Source: Buttiauxella brennerae ATCC 51605 (GTDB lineage Bacteria > Pseudomonadota > Gammaproteobacteria > Enterobacterales > Enterobacteriaceae). Taken from it: a stretch of DNA of 64,000 nucleotides. The stretch's first letter is position 1. Every line of letters starts with the position of its first letter. The translations under genes were made by a program, and so were the position numbers. Where the stretch lies: assembly GCF_001654925.1 (NCBI RefSeq), contig NZ_LXER01000006.1, positions 558,001 through 622,000 on the forward strand, in the 5' to 3' direction. The notes below the pieces were generated by a model. The model had not been told where the DNA came from and ran no database searches. It saw nothing but the letters and a program-made list of their open reading frames with translations. Of this stretch, positions 61,914 through 64,000 are shown piece after piece.

Positions 61914-62771
61914 TTAGTGCTTATCGCCACCGCGCAGATAAATTACCCAGTACGTCAACCCAACCAGTACGCCGCCACCGATGATGTTCCCAATAGTAAC
62001 TGGGATCAGGTTATCAGTGATGAAGTTCAATACGGTCAAGTGAGAGAAATTGTCCGGAGACGACCCAACTGCGGTCCAGAATTCCGGGCTTGCAAAGTTG
62101 CGCACTACGATACCCAATGGGATCATGAACATGTTTGCGATACTGTGCTCAAAACCACAAGCAACAAACATGGCGACCGGGAGGATCATAGCAAACATCT
62201 TATCCATCAAACTGCGGCCAGAGTAGCTCATCCAGACAGCCAGACAGACCATCAGGTTAGCCAAAATACCCAGGCAAACAGCTTCAATAAAGGTGTGGTG
62301 CATTTTGTGGTCTGCAGTTTGTAGCACATTCAGACCCCACGCACCGTTCGCTGTCATGTACATACCTGACAACCAAATCAACACCACAAACATCAGGGCG
62401 CCGCACAGGTTACCGATATAAACGTTAACCCAGTTCTTGGCTAACTGACCCCAGGTGATACGTCCACTGGCTTTAGCAACGACGATTAACACTGTAGAAG
62501 TGAAAAGGTCTGCACCGCAGATGACACACAGGATAAGCCCTAAGGAGAAGCAAGTACCGCCAATCAGTTTTGCAATCCCAAACGGAATGGTTGCAGTACC
62601 GGTTGTAGCAGTGATGTAAAAGACAAAGGCAATCGAGATGAACATACCCGCAGTAATCGCTAAATAAAACGTCGTTAGCGGGTGTTTTGTTGCTTTATAG
62701 ACGCCAGCGTCTTCGGCGACTTTCGCCATGGCTGCTGGGAGCAATAGATCAAAAGGGTTGTCAGCTTTCAC
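61914..62771 (-). CDS. focA: Formate channel FocA
   Basis: A 285-residue pentameric inner-membrane formate/nitrite transporter family channel with six helices. The pore histidine H209 is in GFEHSIANM, and T91 (LFTSTV) lies in the gating loop. It exports and re-imports formate made by PflB, with which it forms an operon. The length equals E. coli FocA. Confidence 0.97.
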   Translation of the reverse strand: MKADNPFDLLLPAAMAKVAEDAGVYKATKHPLTTFYLAITAGMFISIAFVFYITATTGTATIPFGIAKLIGGTCFSLGLILCVICGADLFTSTVLIVVAKASGRITWGQLAKNWVNVYIGNLCGALMFVVLIWLSGMYMTANGAWGLNVLQTADHKMHHTFIEAVCLGILANLMVCLAVWMSYSGRSLMDKMFAMILPVAMFVACGFEHSIANMFMIPLGIVVRNFASPEFWTAVGSSPDNFSHLTVLNFITDNLIPVTIGNIIGGGVLVGLTYWVIYLRGGDKH

Positions 62772-63177
62772 ACTAACTCTCTCTTATTTAATTCGGCGAC
62801 GAGATACTAACAAAGCATTATAGAGTAAAATTTGATATGGATCATATCTCGCCAAGCTTATAGGCCTGAAAAAAGCAGGTGTTTACCTGATTTTCAGCTT
62901 AAGGGATTGAATCTAAACATAAAAATAAAGTTTAAAGTTTATAATGTAATTTGATATTTAACCTCTGCGCTTTTGTACCTGGTTAATTAGAATGGAGTAT
63001 TTCGCTAATCTGGCAACATTATTTATAGTTTAAAGCAATAATATTTCACCAATATTTAACCATTAAGTCACAAATGAAATTATTACGCTGCCAATAAAAA
63101 CACGGGGCAATAAAAATCGCCCCGTAATATAGCGTAAACCTTAGGGTTTACGCATCTTTGAGTTTCTTTTTGTTACT
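62772..63177 (-). promoter_or_regulatory. focA-pflB control region
   Basis: About 400 AT-rich bases without a gene. TTGAT-ATGG-ATCAT at 62832-62845 is a near-perfect FNR site, about 61-74 bases before focA. In E. coli this operon is driven by several promoters under FNR, ArcA and IHF; the AT-rich block 62930-63090 probably carries ArcA and IHF sites that I cannot delimit. The 3' end of ycaO is at the right. Confidence 0.6.
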
Positions 63178-64000
63178 TTATTTCCAGAAAGCGGCTTTTG
63201 CGCGTTGCAGCTTTTCATAGGCGCTCAACAATGCCTGGTGCGCAGGGAAGGCTTTCAAATCGCTATCGACGGCTTGCAGGCCATAGAATGCAGCTTCGCC
63301 GCTCAGGGCTGCACTTGCGGCTTCAACAGTTTCTGCACCGTACATGCGCACAAAGGCATTCAGGTACTGCAACGGCTGGCGGTCTTCTTCCATTGCCAGC
63401 AACAGCAAGGTTTGCAGGCAACGGTAATAGTTAGCACGCTCGGCGCTGAAAATAGACGCGTTGAATTCCATCGTCCACTCAGTCCAGATAAGCGCCTGCT
63501 CGGTGTCGCCACCAGCCAACGCCAGCATGGCTTTCAACTCACCAATACGCAGCGTGTACCAACCGTTGTCTTTACCGGTCGCCAGACCCAGTAATTCACG
63601 CACACGGGTGAAATCATCATGGCCTTCTTCATCTAACTGAGAGATGAGGTCCAGATAATCTTGCTTTTCCCACTCGCTGCCCGGCAGAGCCAGAATCGTG
63701 TCACGCAGGTGATAGCCCATATTGTTGTTGGCCAGCAGCAGGTCTTCCGCAGGGTAGATATCAGACATCCCCGGGACGATGATGCGGCAAGCGTAAACAT
63801 CAAGATGCTGGTAATCGGCGATATAGACTGCCTGGTCTTCAGCATCAAAGATTGCCATCAATGTGGCGAACTCTTCTTCAGTTGTGCCGGAGAAACTCCA
63901 GTCTACAAATGGATAGTCAGCATCTTGCTTGAACATATCCCAGGAGATAAGACCGCTTGAGTCGATAAAGTGAGTCTCAAGGTTGGCGTGTTCGGCCACT
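63178..64000 (-). CDS. ycaO: YcaO C-terminal part (5' end beyond window)
   Basis: The last 274 codons or so of YcaO (E. coli 586 residues), open to the window edge. The ATP-binding cyclodehydratase core lies mostly outside. The visible part includes ISWDMFKQDADYPFVDWSFSG and the helical C-terminal region (ELKAMLALAGGDTEQALIW). E. coli YcaO is linked to RimO-dependent methylthiolation of ribosomal protein S12; its exact reaction is unsettled. It is upstream of focA on the same strand. Confidence 0.93.
   Translation of the reverse strand, partial: VAEHANLETHFIDSSGLISWDMFKQDADYPFVDWSFSGTTEEEFATLMAIFDAEDQAVYIADYQHLDVYACRIIVPGMSDIYPAEDLLLANNNMGYHLRDTILALPGSEWEKQDYLDLISQLDEEGHDDFTRVRELLGLATGKDNGWYTLRIGELKAMLALAGGDTEQALIWTEWTMEFNASIFSAERANYYRCLQTLLLLAMEEDRQPLQYLNAFVRMYGAETVEAASAALSGEAAFYGLQAVDSDLKAFPAHQALLSAYEKLQRAKAAFWK

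Overview
The window is a stretch of core chromosome from a member of the Enterobacteriaceae. Gene order, gene lengths and many protein sequences follow the Escherichia coli interval grxA to ycaO closely: grxA, ybjC, nfsA, rimK, ybjN, potFGHI, ybjO, rlmC, artJ, artPIQM, ybjP, ybjQ, amiD, ybjS, ybjT, ltaE, poxB, hcp-hcr, lysO, aqpZ, ybjD, ybjX, macAB, cspD, clpSA, infA, aat, cydDC, trxB, lrp, ftsK, lolA, rarA, serS, dmsABC, ycaD, focA-pflB, pflA and ycaO. The base composition looks close to even. Divergence in FtsK, PotF and YbjO, the placement of the xap genes and several ERIC-type repeats show that it is not E. coli itself. I cannot fix the genus from the sequence alone.

Region by region. 1-6.4 kb: glutaredoxin 1 and nitroreductase A, then a three-gene xanthosine/purine nucleoside cassette (xapA, xapB, xapR) sitting between nfsA and rimK, then rimK and ybjN. 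6.4-11.1 kb: the putrescine importer potFGHI, with a full ERIC element between potF and potG. 11.1-16.9 kb: ybjO, the 23S rRNA methyltransferase rlmC, and the arginine uptake genes artJ and artPIQM. 16.9-24.1 kb: envelope lipoproteins, a peptidoglycan amidase, two SDR-like proteins, threonine aldolase and pyruvate oxidase. 24.2-35 kb: the anaerobic and nitrosative-stress pair hcp-hcr, a lysine exporter, aquaporin Z, an OLD-family nuclease, ybjX and the MacAB efflux pump. 35-45.4 kb: proteolysis (clpS, clpA), initiation factor 1, leucyl/phenylalanyl transferase (the N-end rule partner of ClpS-ClpA), the CydDC thiol exporter, thioredoxin reductase and Lrp. 45.5-52.8 kb: ftsK, lolA, rarA and serS. 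53-64 kb: anaerobic metabolism, namely DMSO reductase, YcaD, pyruvate formate-lyase with its activase, the formate channel FocA, and the C-terminal part of YcaO cut by the window edge.

Regulation that can be read directly includes NsrR- and FNR-like sites before hcp, FNR- and NarL-like sites before dmsA, an FNR-like site before focA, a LexA-like box before ftsK, ArgR-like boxes before artJ and artP, and many terminator hairpins in convergent gaps.

I see no phage, plasmid, integron, CRISPR array, defence island, rRNA or tRNA gene, and no convincing undescribed multi-gene system. The points worth a second look are the xap cassette inside an otherwise conserved operon, the missing serine tRNA gene between clpA and infA, a hydrophobic open frame just upstream of infA, a 40-codon open frame overlapping the lrp start, an unsettled ybjO 5' end, and a structured, repeat-bearing potF-potG spacer.
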